In this document: positions 1-10,829 of the stretch, one piece after another
Layout: the number at the start of each line of letters is the position of its first letter
Numbering within the stretch: the stretch's first letter is position 1
Origin: Lingula anatina
Taxonomy: Eukaryota > Brachiopoda > Lingulata > Lingulida > Lingulidae
Assembly: GCF_001039355.2 (NCBI RefSeq)
Contig: NW_019773847.1
Location: 652,970 to 716,969, forward strand
Length of the DNA: 64,000 nt
Reading direction: 5' to 3'
The notes under the pieces: model-generated
Told to the model about the DNA's origin: nothing
Seen by the model: the letters and a program-made list of their open reading frames with translations, nothing else
Databases searched by the model: none
Program-made: the position numbers and the translations under genes

Positions 1-87
1 ACTTCATTCTTTTCGTTCACCCGGTATGTATGTGTGGTTTATTCGATTACAATATGAACTATTTAAATGTGTAAAAATCGTTCCCAG

Positions 88-500
88 ACTCGCATATTCC
101 TATGCCGTTGGACCGGACTTCCCCTCCTTACTATCCGAATTTTGCCAAATGGTCATGGAGATTCTGCAGGAGTATTGGGGAAGATTTTTGTGAGATATTT
201 CTATTTCTCTTTTGAGATTTTTTTTACATTTCTATTTTATCTTGTTTTATCTTACAATTGTATGTTTTGTAAGAATCGCGCTATACGACAAAATGTGTCC
301 CTTTTATCAAATATTGACAAGAATCATATACTGACAGTTGCTTCAATTTATATCTTAGCGACGCAGTTCCTCTTCTGATGGTGAAAAAAATTGCCACGTG
401 CGTCTGTATGGCTATTGGTCATTTACATCAACAGGGCATAACCCATTTTGATATCAAAACGAACAACGTGTTGATCAGTCTTCGCGGGATCCCCAAACTA
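88..500 (+). CDS. Partial protein-kinase-like gene (two exons)
   Basis: Two exons join in phase: 88-189 (acceptor ttcccag, donor gtgaga) and 359-500 (acceptor atcttag, donor gtaaga). The joined reading ends in a kinase catalytic loop, GHLHQQG followed by HFDIKTNNVLI. This matches the H-x-D-x-K-x-x-N pattern, with Phe in place of the usual Arg of HRD. The catalytic Asp, the Lys two residues on and the metal-binding Asn are all present. Helical sequence before it (SEFCQMVMEILQEYW) fits the alphaD-alphaE part of the C-lobe. The N-lobe lies off the left edge. I found no exon with a DFG motif between 501 and 4786, so the 3' end is missing, distant or lost. It could be a real gene whose next exon I missed, or a gene fragment. 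The kinase family is not assignable. Confidence 0.5.
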
Positions 501-1299
501 GTAAGATCTTCATCTTGTTGTGTCTCAATTCCTCCACTGAAGTAAATTCAGATTATTTCCCTCTACTCGTTTTAACGCCCAGAGGTCCGCGATGTCAGCA
601 AAGGTTTTCGGATATTGACTTGTTCTTCGCTTAAATTCGATCTACACAGTCTGATTTTAATTTACATTCGTTAAAGCAATTTCAATGAAAGTTACTGATG
701 TAATTAATAAGTTTGTCTCTTTTGTTTCAAACGTGTATGCTACATTGTGTGTATTTCACTCCAAGCCAACCATATAGGCCTATTCGGTCTTGCCACCATC
801 AGAATGCATTTATTATATTCACTGAATACTTTTGTCCGCATCTTATATAATTTTTTTGCCACTGTAATCAGAATATTAAATCGTTAATAATTCTTTGGAA
901 ATAATGCAGGTTTTACTTAAATTAATGATCACTTTAAAGGGTGTACATACCTGTTCTTTATCAAGGACACTATCCCAAGTGGACTAATCAAGTAGTTCCT
1001 TAGTTTTAAACTGCTTCAGGTACATCAGTAAGCCTAAGCCCCTTAGAAGTCAACAGCCATACCAGGTTAAAAGGATAACAACCGGGGGAAAAACTTGGGC
1101 AAAATAACGATTTTTCTGATTAACCACTGGTTAATGAATCCATTCCGACATTCAAAGTTAATTTCATGCTTTTTTTCTAAAAAGTTTGTTTTTTTATAAT
1201 AAATTCTTAAGAGATTATTACGGAGGTATAGCCATCTATGAAAGTCTGACGGTAATCACAGCTTGCGATAACTGTTGTTTTGATGGTAAAATGGAGTTC

Positions 1300-1393
<94 letters not shown>

Positions 1394-1734
1394 AGCTTTT
1401 TAAAATATTTTTATTGTGAATATGAAACTCATTGGAACAATTGTTATCTCTTTAACTTTGGCGATGTGCTTATTCAAGTATGGCATGCTCTTATGTAATT
1501 TATGTGATTAATTCAAATTAAAAACGATTATGTTTTTGCGGTTCTTTTCATTTTTTTTTTCAAGCCGGGTGCGATTTTCTCTTCATACTAAGCAAAAGAA
1601 ATGGCCTGGATTTTCCGTTCCCGGACGTACATGTACCTTTTTATTCATCACTTTAAATATTTTCCAATGGGGTAATTTGTTTTTAAAGTTCACACCAATG
1701 ACTACCGAAATAATTAGTGGTTATGACAAAAACA
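501..1734. other. Non-coding stretch with one TA microsatellite
   Basis: No supportable exon. Stop codons are dense in all frames apart from frames opened by the TA repeat at 1302-1390. The stretch could be an intron or 3' flank of the kinase-like gene at the left edge. An acceptor-like site at about 591 (cccag) is followed by no kinase-like sequence. Confidence 0.5.
1302..1390. repeat. (TA)n microsatellite
   Basis: An almost pure TA dinucleotide tract of about 89 bp. It produces artificial Tyr-Ile reading frames on the plus strand that are not genes. Confidence 0.95.
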
Positions 1735-2100
1735 TTTTGGACAGAACTAAGGGAATGGTGTACAGGACTCAACTAAGACCATGTACCGTATATGGGATGA
1801 AAAAGTACCAAAAGCAGAAAAAAACAAACAAATGAGTAATGAGAAGGTAAGGGAAACCTTACTAGGGACGGCAAGGTTTGGTGAGGAGGGGGTGGAGGCT
1901 GTGATGGTATGGGGATGTCGAAAGGAGGGAAGTAACGTCTGTAGGGCAAAGAATGCTGGCAATGAAGCCACCAGGAAAGAGAAATCGAGGGAAGCCAAGG
2001 AAAATGTTCTTGGAAGCTGTAAAAGAGGATATGCAGGAAGTAGGATTAAGGAGGACCAAGGGCAGAACTGGTGCTACGTGACAGAGAGTCCCCCATGATA
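1735..2100 (+). mobile_element. Relic of a non-LTR retrotransposon reverse transcriptase (C-terminal end)
   Basis: Conceptual translation in shifting frames gives the typical tail of LINE reverse transcriptases. First KGMVYRTQLRPCTVYGM (about 1748-1800) corresponds to the 'K..Y...VRP.LLYG.E' block. Further on, in another frame, GQRMLAMKPPGKRNRGKPRK and FLEAVKEDMQEVGLRRTKGR (about 1938-2065) correspond to the 'R.L....PG.R.RGRP' and 'D...D......' blocks. At least one frameshift between the blocks and a TGA at the end show it is dead. The catalytic YxDD part and any endonuclease are absent. The LINE clade cannot be named from this fragment. Confidence 0.75.
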
Positions 2101-3334
2101 GAGTCCACTTCCCATTCATTTGTACAGGTAAGCCTCGCCTCAGATTTTGATCCACTTAGGTCAGTCTAACCCTAACCATTATAACTATATGGAGGGTGGA
2201 CTTTCTGTTACACGGACCCTCAGTTTCGTTACACCGGTGGAGGTGAAATGGAAGCGCTGTGCCGACCCCTGAGAAGTTGTTTGTTTCACATAATAGGGAC
2301 ACTGGTGTAGGATATTTTTATAGCAATATAATACGGGCATTTGATCAATGAACAGGATGAAATTGGCAAGCTTCAATGTGTGTGTATATGTGTGTGGGGG
2401 GGGGGGGGGAGGGGGATATGGACGAAAAGTGAGCTTCTAAGAGATAAGCAACCAGTTTTTGCTGGACGCTTTAAATTGAGAATCTTTAAGCCAAACATTC
2501 CCTTCAAAGTGCGGGAATCTGGACACAAAGGAGATTCTAAAAACATTTGAAATAGCTGCCAGTGGATCCAAGATTATTCTTCTGTTTCATGTCTGTGATA
2601 CTGAATTGCCTCTAATACCTTGGCAAGTAATTACTGAATCACAATTACTACTTAGGCCCTATAATAGAGTAATGAAAGATGTCTCTTCCAACGGATTATT
2701 CTTCAGATTTGGTTGAAGACATATATTTGCGACATAAAAGGGATCACTATATAATGCAGGGATTCGGCAAAACACTGAAATACAGAGTGAAATTCATTAC
2801 AAAGTAAAATTCTGTCAAAAATATGTGTTAAATGGGTATATTCACATAACATAATTTTCAACTTAACAGGAGATAGGACCATTATTATTGAATGAACTTG
2901 ATCCTTTTACAGTTGAAAGCTACATTTCAGACTTGTTTTTTTTTTCTGATGAATAAAATAAATTTACAACTTACTTCTTCGGATATTATAATTAGCTCAA
3001 ACAAATAATTTTACTAAACTTTTACAAAATTTACATATGGAGCGAGCAACGGTGGAGCGTGGATTCCAAGTGACGCATATAAACCACTTCTACTTGTTTT
3101 TATACGACTCAAATGAAGTCGACATGCCAAGGAACAAACTGAATTAATCACTCGATCACCCAAAAGAGCTGTAAGCTGTACCTTCTTCACATTTTGGTCA
3201 GTTTATATACAGCACAGAAAGCAAGCACAGAAAAAAAATACATTCAAATGTCAATTTTTTGGGGGCTAATATGAAAAGGAGTCGTTTGTTATCACTGTTG
3301 TTTATATTAGTTATACTGTTTAAAACTATGTTGG
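2101..3334. other. Non-coding, AT-rich
   Basis: No gene seen. A short block at about 2618-2730, starting ttggcaagtaattact, recurs in diverged form at about 3675-3800 on the other side of the MITE at 3335-3576. The pair looks like an old local duplication. Confidence 0.4.
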
Positions 3335-3576
3335 TACACACACTGGACAATAGAAGTGTCACCCCCTGGATCAGAGTAATCAAAGTTATAATGCCTGGTC
3401 TACTTATAATGTGACTAATGAGTATAAAACCGCTGTAACATGGGCTTGTATTGTTGGTCTTTTTGTGAAATTTGATGTTAATAAAATGATACCAGGAGCA
3501 TATCATTCTGCAGTCATTTACATCCCCCAAATAATTGGTTCAGTAGGGGTGACACTTCTGTTGTCCAGTGTGTGTA
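3335..3576. mobile_element. MITE copy 1 with ~30-bp terminal inverted repeats
   Basis: The left end reads TACACACACTGGACAATAG followed by AAGTGTCACCCC. The right end is its reverse complement with one or two changes (GGGGTGACACTTCT, then GTTGTCCAGTGTGTGTA). The element is about 242 bp, bounded by TA on both sides, with no coding capacity. A second copy lies at about 8251-8496. TA bounds suit Tc1/mariner-like non-autonomous elements, but the superfamily is inference. Confidence 0.85.
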
Positions 3577-4309
3577 TTTGGTTGACTTTTGTGGAAAAAA
3601 TTGACTTCATATGCATCTTTCAAATAAGAAGTTTTTGACATATCGTATTGCCATGAATTCAAAAATCAGATAATACTTTGGCAAGTAATTACTACAATTA
3701 TTTCAATTACTGTTACCAGATACAAATGAGTGATGAAAAACTTTTGTTCTAATGGCTATAAGAAGATTGTCCCTTAGATTTGTTTCAAGACACAAATGAA
3801 AGCTGTTATAAAATACGGCCTAAAATGCGTGCTTATTGAGTACGCCTACCATGAATAACGAATGATATCTTAATCACTATAACTACATACAAATAATCTT
3901 CCAGACAACGTTAGCACTGCGCCATGACTAAAAAGGTTTTACCAGAAGCTGGTTTTCGCCTGTTCTTAAAAAAAAAAAAAAAAAAAATGAAGACGAAAAA
4001 GAAAAGAAAAAGAAAAGAAAATTATCAAACTGAAAATTATCAAGCTGAAAATCTTTCATACCGTTACCTTACGGCTAATCTGGGCCCCGTATCTCGAAAG
4101 ATGTTGCGCACGGGCGCGAGCATGGCGATTCCGCGCTATTCGCATAAAGTGAAGACGTCATTGTTTAAAGTTACGCTTTCTATAAACCCTCTGCAGCCTT
4201 ATTACTTTATAAAACCATCAGTTCCATCTGAAATGGGCAGACATGTAAATCTATCAAAAATTCGTCTGGCAAATATGTCATTTTTATCCGTCGCGCATTT
4301 TTAAAATAT

Positions 4310-4359
<50 letters not shown>

Positions 4360-4786
4360 AAAATTAGGTAAAATTATTTCGCTAAATTAATTGGTTTTAT
4401 AGAGGTTCCGAGGGCTGCATGGAATTAAATATCGACATTCATGCAATTTTATAATATCGTCGGTTGTTGTATAGCTCAGTTCATACGTCCAATGGTTAAG
4501 CAACTGGTAACAGGATCCCCCATCCTCTGGTTTATCAGTAACGCAAGGGCCACCATTAAATTAATTATAACTTCCGACCGCTTCTACGAAATGGAAAACT
4601 CGAAATAAGAAACCGATTATACACCTACTGTTATTCTGTCAAATGGCATCTCGAAATGCATCTAACTCATTGGCTAAGATGGATGCAACGCTGCTGCTGA
4701 GTTGTGACATAATTTTTACCAAGGGATCGTGAGTGGAATATATAATTCAAAGAACGCTGTCACATATTTCTTAATTCGGAAACGCG
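3577..4786. other. Intergenic, upstream of the ectodomain gene
   Basis: Contains an A-run with a Lys-rich artificial frame (3966-4020), a more GC-rich patch near 4080-4150 and an (ATT)n tract at 4312-4357. The promoter of the gene at 4787 should lie here. I see no convincing core element. Confidence 0.4.
4312..4357. repeat. (ATT)n microsatellite
   Basis: About 15 ATT units. Confidence 0.95.
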
Positions 4787-7700
4787 ATGATCATTCGCAA
4801 TACTTTATGCATACTGGCCTTTGTACAGCATACGGCTGTTATGCTGTTCATGATTCTAGAAAATGGTCACACCGCTGGATCCACACATGAGTCATCCAAT
4901 CCAGAGATTTGGCCGCTTGCGGGGTTCACTAGGGAAACACCCTTTTCTGGAAGTGGGGTACCAGAAGAAACAACAATGTCTCTCCCTACTGAGGGTGGAA
5001 TGCACGAGGGAATCAGGCAGGAATCGGCCACTACTGAGGGTGGAATTCACGAGGGAATCACACAGGAATCGGCCACTAATGAGGATGGAATGCGCGTGGG
5101 AATCACGCAGGAATCGACCACTAGTGAGGGTGAAATGCACGAGGGATTCACACAAGAATCGGCTACTACTGAGGGTGAAATGCACGAAAGAATCACGCAG
5201 GAATCGGCCACTACTGAGAGTGAAAAGCACGAAAGAATCACCCAGGAATCGGCCACTACTGAGTGTAGAATGCACGAGGGAATCACGCCGGAGCCGCTTA
5301 ACCAAGATGATATCCTACTTGAAAGATCTAACAACAGAAGTGAATCCTCAGAATCAGCAAAGGGGTTCTCTTCTTTCTCTGACGAGAGGTTGCCTCCGAA
5401 TAGATGGCTATGTGCTGTGCGGGGAAAACGTGAAAGCAGCATCAAGGTCCACTGCAACTGCGACTCTCTGTGCGTCTTGTATGGCGACTGCTGTTATGGG
5501 TTGACTGAAAATATGACGGTGTGCGCCGCCTCTGTCCGGTTAACAAAGGCGAAAGATACCTTGCAACTTGTAGCAACTCCTGCATGGAAAATAACAGAAA
5601 CTCCCAGTAGCAACACCACTTCTACTGCATGTTCTAACAAAACGTCCTCTTGGATAAGACAGAAAAAACAAGTCGACCCTGCGGCTATTTCCGTGGCACA
5701 TAAAAGCTCTTGTAGAAAAAGCCCAACACTACATCGACAAATCCAACAAACCAACTTACCCTATTTGGACACTTTTGGACTGAGTTTTTGGATGGTTGAC
5801 GAATGCCCGTCATCTTGGCAAGAAGAAGAAAGTCGAATCAAGTGTACTGATATATCAAATGTCAGTCTCTCAAAGGACGCCCTCTTGCACCGGCCAGTTA
5901 CCGACCCAGATACAATGATCACCTTCAGAAACAAGTACTGTGCAGCATGTAATGGTGTCGAGAACGGCTGGGACCCGTGGGAACTTGTCGTCTACTGCCT
6001 TGGCGAAGACCCTGGGCATTTTGTTAATTGCAGGTCCTCATCTTGTGTTTTAAGAAAACTGGAAGCTGCCGGTTGCAGTGGTATGTTTGAGCCCAAACAG
6101 GAGTGGAATGTGAAGACTTGCTTCCGGGATGTTGAGAACCATGCGTTTGGACCTTGTCGGTTCAGATATATCAATGGAAGCGCATACCGTTTGCCTCGTC
6201 CACTCCCTCTGCACTCAGCATTACGAGATGCCTGTATGGCGTACAACAATCCTGTTGTCATAAGCGGTTTGGTTCAAAGTTACAAGAACTTTCACTGTGT
6301 ACTTTGTTATATAGGTGGAGTTAAAGTCTGCGAAGGTAAGTGGTGCGTTTTGCTGTTCATTTTTTAAATTTATCTTTTGAATACTATAGGTGATTCATTT
6401 CCGTTCTCCTGCAGTAGCAAGCAGAAACTGGATGGAGATAATTTTTCAAAAGTATATTTACTGCCGAGCAGCACATAAAGATACGTAGAGCTACGTAGGT
6501 TTCGTTGAGAATGAGCGCTAAGACGTTAAGGATGCTATTCCATTTTTGCGAGTGTAAAATATATAATATATATATATTATATATTTGGGATATATAATAT
6601 ATATATATCCCAAATGTCCCAAAGTAATTACTTTTGGGTCCGCTAACCTCATATTCCTTGCCCATGACTTGAATATTTAGACTGGAACCTTTTTCCTTTC
6701 AAAGAGGAAAGGTATACTAGTAGGCTATCATTACAAAACCCTATTTTAATTTAGCTGAGCGACCGGGCTCACGGTCGAGTCTTGAAGCATCGGCTGACTC
6801 GAGATAGTTTCGCCTTCAAGCCCGAACAATCCTAGTATTTTAAAACTATAACTACGAGACCATCCCAGCAACGTGTAGCTAACAATGTTCGCCAAGTTAA
6901 AAAAAAACACTGTACTTAATTTACTGTTAAATGTTATATTCAGACCAAAGCTCCGCATCGTCGTATGTGAAATTCAGTGGCTTCTCTTTCCGCTCTTTGT
7001 TGCACGTTGGAGATCCAGACAGGAAACAAATGAACGACCTCATGGATTTGGTGAGAAAGCAAATTACGATAAAAAATTGCAAGTAAACAAACACATTAGT
7101 TGTTACTTTTTAAATTCTTTTCCTACTTTTATATGTTAACATTTTAATGCCATTACTGTAAGCAGTTTTGTGTTGGTTTTTTTTTAATGGTCATCGACTG
7201 CCGTTATCCTAAATACATGTACGTTAGCTCAACTGTTATGTTGCTACGTAACACATTTGTTATTGAACAGTATACATGTACCACGCATCCGCACACGTTC
7301 TCTTTTTTCCAGGCTATAGATCAGGAGCTTTGTCCCCTTGGGTATATTCCAGATGACCAGGGCTGCGGCCCTCTTCTGTACAATTTCACGGTATTAGAGT
7401 CAACGGTTTACTTGCATTTTGAACCCTGCGGCTGGATTCCAACACCGGGGGGTGGCTGTACGGATATTATCCGTGATGGTCGAATGAGAGAGGTATTGCG
7501 AGCTGTTGATGCGCGTACTGTTTCCTGCAGTCCGAAACACAGCGGGGAGAACGTGTCCATCACTTTCCTCGTTCAAACAAGGCTCGTCCTTCACGCGAGG
7601 CTTGCAAACTACGAGGAAGGTCAGGACGTTTTCGACAAAGTACAAGCATGGATGGAAAATGCTCTGCAAAATGTGCAGTTGGATATGCCCGGTGGACCCG

Positions 7701-7882
7701 TAGGAATACGTGCAGCGTCGTTCTCTGCCTGCTCGGCGAACGCCACGAAAGACGGCTCCATGACGCCATTTTATGGTGCGACCACGATCTCAACCCCAAA
7801 GCACAACCGAGGAATTATTCAAGCCGGTACCAAAGGACTTTTGATGCTAATGGCGATGGTGGCAGCGACGTGGGTTTTTTAG
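4787..7882 (+). CDS. Secreted or GPI-anchored Cys-rich protein with repeat stalk and somatomedin-B-like domain
   Basis: Three exons join in phase: 4787-6335 (donor gtaagt), 6944-7050 (acceptor attcag, donor gtgaga) and 7313-7882 with a TAG stop, giving about 741 aa. The N-terminus has a hydrophobic stretch (CILAFVQHTAVMLFMIL), a likely signal peptide. Residues 68-172 are seven 15-residue Ser/Thr/Glu-rich repeats. Residues 209-246 resemble a somatomedin-B knot (CNCDSLCVLYGDCC) with one of the usual eight Cys missing. From about residue 336 comes a Cys-rich domain with DECPSSW and FRNKYCAACNG. I associate this arrangement with ectodomains of lophotrochozoan adhesion/Mth-type GPCRs. Here no seven-helix part follows: the protein stops after a short hydrophobic tail (GLLMLMAMVAATWVF) that would suit a GPI signal. 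Function unknown; a soluble or tethered receptor-like ectodomain is my inference. Confidence 0.75.
4988..5302 (+). repeat. Coding minisatellite, 7 x 45 bp
   Basis: Seven in-frame 45-bp units encode variants of TEGGMHEGITQESAT. The array is exactly 315 bp, so unit gain or loss keeps the frame. It forms an acidic, Ser/Thr-rich stalk between the signal peptide and the Cys-rich domains, a likely O-glycosylation region. Copies differ by point changes. The fourth to sixth units share GE or SE in place of GG. Confidence 0.95.
6584..6614. repeat. AT-rich perfect hairpin in intron 1 of the ectodomain gene
   Basis: TTTGGGATATATA on the left pairs with TATATATCCCAAA on the right, next to another TA-rich palindrome at 6562-6583. 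It is most likely a simple-sequence expansion that folds back. Confidence 0.7.
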
Positions 7883-8005
7883 GTATGAAAAAAGAAGCCC
7901 ATGAAAGGATAAATATAGGATTGGGTACTGCTTTGGCTATTTAAATATTAATTGTTGTTATTTTACATTTTTTGTTTAGTTAAATAACAATGATTTTGTT
8001 ATGTT

Positions 8006-8036
<31 letters not shown>

Positions 8037-8250
8037 TTATTTGGCATTTGAAAGCCACCTATTTTACATTCTGAGTGTTGAGGGTATTTATAGATCGTAT
8101 CTTACAGTAGATTGGCATGGTTTGATTATTAGAAGTTTTATAGCAAAAGCATCCATTTTAATTATCACATTTTTGAAGCAATGGTTATATCTGTATCTTT
8201 CGAAATGTTCCATAATTGAACAAGTGTGCACTGTATGTGTCTAGTAATAA

Positions 8251-8496
8251 CATACAATGGACAATAGAAGTGTCAGCCCCTGAATCAGAGTAATCAAATA
8301 ATAACCAAGTAAGCAATAATCAAAGTAGGCAGATCTTGAGTAGTTATAATGCCTGGTCTTTTTTTTTTTTTTTTTTTTTTTTTTTGTGAAATTTGATGTT
8401 AATAAAATGATACCAGGAGCATATCATTCCACAGTTATATATCTCCCCCAAAGTATTGGTTCAGTAGGGGGACACTTCTATTGTCCATTGTGTGTA
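8251..8496. mobile_element. MITE copy 2, same family as 3335-3576
   Basis: Shares with copy 1 the end TGGACAATAGAAGTGTC, the internal TAATGCCTGGTCT and TTTGATGTTAATAAAATGAT, and the inverted right end GACACTTCTATTGTCCA. A poly-T run (about 8360-8385) has expanded inside. The two copies bracket the ectodomain gene in the same orientation. Confidence 0.85.
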
Positions 8497-8669
8497 TATG
8501 TAGCGTATAATTGATCTTTGCGGACGAATTATTAATTCCAGAGTGTTTACTATTTAAGCAAATTTAAATGTGGTAACATAACTTTAGAATTAGACATTTA
8601 AGACATTTTCTTAGTACTGATGCCGAGAATAAGCCAAAAGCAAGTCAATAATTTCGCATTTTAAACAGA

Positions 8670-8730
8670 TATTATATTATATTATATTATATTATATTAT
8701 ATTATATTATATTATATTATATTATATTAT
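8670..8730. repeat. (ATATT)n pentanucleotide repeat
   Basis: About 12 tandem copies of a 5-bp unit. Confidence 0.9.
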
Positions 8731-9243
8731 TTATGGTGCTCATTTACGCTATCAATGCATCTATCAAATACAATCGATGTTCACATATACCTATCCTTGT
8801 ATTTCACCAATAAAATATTGTTAGCGTGTAGTTACTTTACTTTGTTTCAGTGTTATGGATAAAGAAAACATTATTTATCCTTCTCTGTTTATATTCATTT
8901 GATTTTATTTCTATTTCGACTTAAACATGTATGAAAAACTATTTAACCAGCACAAAACTTTGAGAATAATGAAACAAAATGCACAGAGAACGTTCACAAA
9001 AATGAAGAAGCACGTAGGTATGTTTAAAAAAAAAAAGAAGAAAAAAAGAAAAGAAAAGAAAGCATTCGAGAAAATATTTTAAAAATACATTATTTTCAAG
9101 ACTGGAAGTTATTATTACGTTTAATAGTTTGATTTTTTTTCCTGCAGTCTTTATTTAGATATCAAACCTATAATAAATTATACTAATTTGTTAAAAAATA
9201 TCAATCCTGTCCAAAACCCGGCCCGATTTGACGAGGTCAACAA

Positions 9244-10484
9244 TTACGTTACCGCTTTATTATAAATTCTCCAATATGAATGATTCAACATATTGCACAT
9301 GGACCAAAAGATCGTGTGAGCGATTCCCTGGGGCAGAGGGTTACCTGCGCCACCTAACGGAAGTATTTCTACATCGCTGACGTCACTTGAGGCAAAATTT
9401 AGATTTTCGATATAGAGGGAGCTTCCGTGAACACCAATCAGGACTCGCGCACGCCCAAAAACGCTCACAGATGTTGTAAGGTTGTACTTTACCGGGTAGA
9501 CTTTTACTCTGTCTTTCCCGTACCTTTTATCTAGGAATGCTAGAACTTCTATCTGATTCAGCATGTTTCTTTCCCCATTATGACTCTGGTTAACAAAATG
9601 ACATATGCCTCCTCACGAGGTACAGGGAGTTTTTCAGGAGCGTTCATGAGTTTGTGTGCATTTTGCCACAGGGTCGGGTGTAATGGCGGTGTAATACAAG
9701 TTAAGATCATCTTCCTTGCTGCATAAATTCTACCAGCATGGAAAAGAATCATATCTTTTACGATACCAAGTGCTTCCAAGATCTCCAATATAATTACATC
9801 TCTACTAAAAGGTATCAAGATTTTTACGCTTTTGTTCCGCAATAAATCAAGGGCTTGGACAATCTTCGGTAGAATACCGTCTAAGAAATGTTGGAAGGAG
9901 TATCCACCGGGAACCATAAGAGGACAGAGAATGTCAACATGGACAGCACCAGTCGAGGATAAATTTTCTGACTTTATTTCATCAAAAGGGCTCTTCCATC
10001 CACATTTGGAACGACTTATAGACTTATTGAAGACGCCATTGTCAATTATCCGTATTACTCCCCTCAGTTGTTCGGCGCTCTATTGCATTAGTTCAACGTT
10101 GAGAGGATGTTTGCGAAACTTGTGTAAGTCCGCCTCGTCCACACAGTTCGGTTCGGCCGTTTTGAATGCTTCATATTGAATCATCAGTTCTTTGGGGAAT
10201 GTTTCAATTGGGATTGGTTTGCTGCGTCCAACTAGAGGTAAACTTATTTCCGTTTGCAGCACGTGGCTTTTGAAATTTCGGGGTTAGTTAGATTCCTGTA
10301 TTACTTGGTCTGTATTAGAAGCTTTGGTATGTTTGGCTTTCAAATTGTTTAAGGCAAAATTGCTGCCTCGTGTGTAGCGTTTGCTGTGCCTGCTGTGTAA
10401 ATCGGGCGAGTTTTTCCTTTCTGGAGGGTCCTCGAGATCACTTAAATTATCTGTATTATTCCTGCTCATTTTCAAATGAATCAA
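9244..10484 (-). pseudogene. GT61-type (EOGT/DUF563-like) glycosyltransferase, disrupted, intronless
   Basis: The minus strand encodes one continuous glycosyltransferase-like sequence with three breaks. There are in-frame stops TAA at 10284-10286 and TAG at 10080-10082. A 1-base frameshift lies near 9565-9575: the frame ending in VIMGKETC should pass to one reading ERNMLNQIEVLAFLDKRYG. Recognisable blocks are GGYSFQHFLDGILPKIVQAL, corresponding to the family's Y-x-H-W/F-x-x-D region, and RARVLIGVHGSSLYIENLNF, corresponding to the family's G-x-H-G-A block. Family members transfer sugars such as GlcNAc or xylose in the secretory pathway. No intron is visible, so this is either a decayed single-exon gene or a processed copy. 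No poly-A remnant is clear at its 3' end, and no membrane anchor is visible at the N-terminus. Confidence 0.75.
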
Positions 10485-10581
10485 TCGTAATGGGAGTACA
10501 CTTTCTTAGTGTCATACTGCTCATTATTTTCCAAATCAGACATTCTTTTCTTGTCAGTGACAATAAAAACCCCACGTGTTG

Positions 10582-10748
10582 CAGGGGCAGATTTAGGCCG
10601 TCTTCTGGGTCTTCCGGAAGACGGTCAGATTTTCAAGTTTACATAGACGGATATTAAACTTTTTCTGTCGGTAGACGGTCAAAAATGAGGATGGATCAAC
10701 AAAGATATTTTGGAAGACTGTCAGAAAATATCTCTGGATCCGCCCCTG
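10582..10748. mobile_element. 167-bp MITE with perfect 5-bp target-site duplication
   Basis: Ends are CAGGGGCAGATTTAG and, inverted, CAGGGGCGGATCCAG. TGTTG flanks it on both sides (10577-10581 and 10749-10753). Internal short repeats of AGACGGTCA are present. No coding capacity. The superfamily is not decided by a 5-bp duplication alone. Confidence 0.8.
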
Positions 10749-10829
10749 TGTTGATTTGTACAAGGATGTAGACTAATACCGTTTTACAGGAGGGGAACAT
10801 TTTCGAGTAATTTCTGACTGGAACTTCAG

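Larger units (their letters stand above)
7883..9243. other. Intergenic with low-complexity runs
   Basis: Holds a G-run (about 8017-8036), MITE copy 2 (8251-8496), an ATATT pentanucleotide tract (about 8670-8730) and A-rich sequence near 9029-9061. No gene seen. The 3' UTR of the ectodomain gene should begin here. Confidence 0.5.

Noticed and set aside
1186-1498. Tyr-Ile repeat reading frames
   Set aside because: They are translations of the TA microsatellite at 1302-1390.
3924-4304. 126-codon open frame with a Lys run
   Set aside because: The frame is opened by an A-run. No splice signals or recognisable protein sequence.
6336-7312. Direct splice of ectodomain exon 1 to exon 3
   Set aside because: The phases do not match and a stop results. 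The 107-nt exon at 6944-7050 restores the phase.
7400-7944. Open frames on both strands overlapping ectodomain exon 3
   Set aside because: They are shadows of the supported frame, which joins in phase to two upstream exons.
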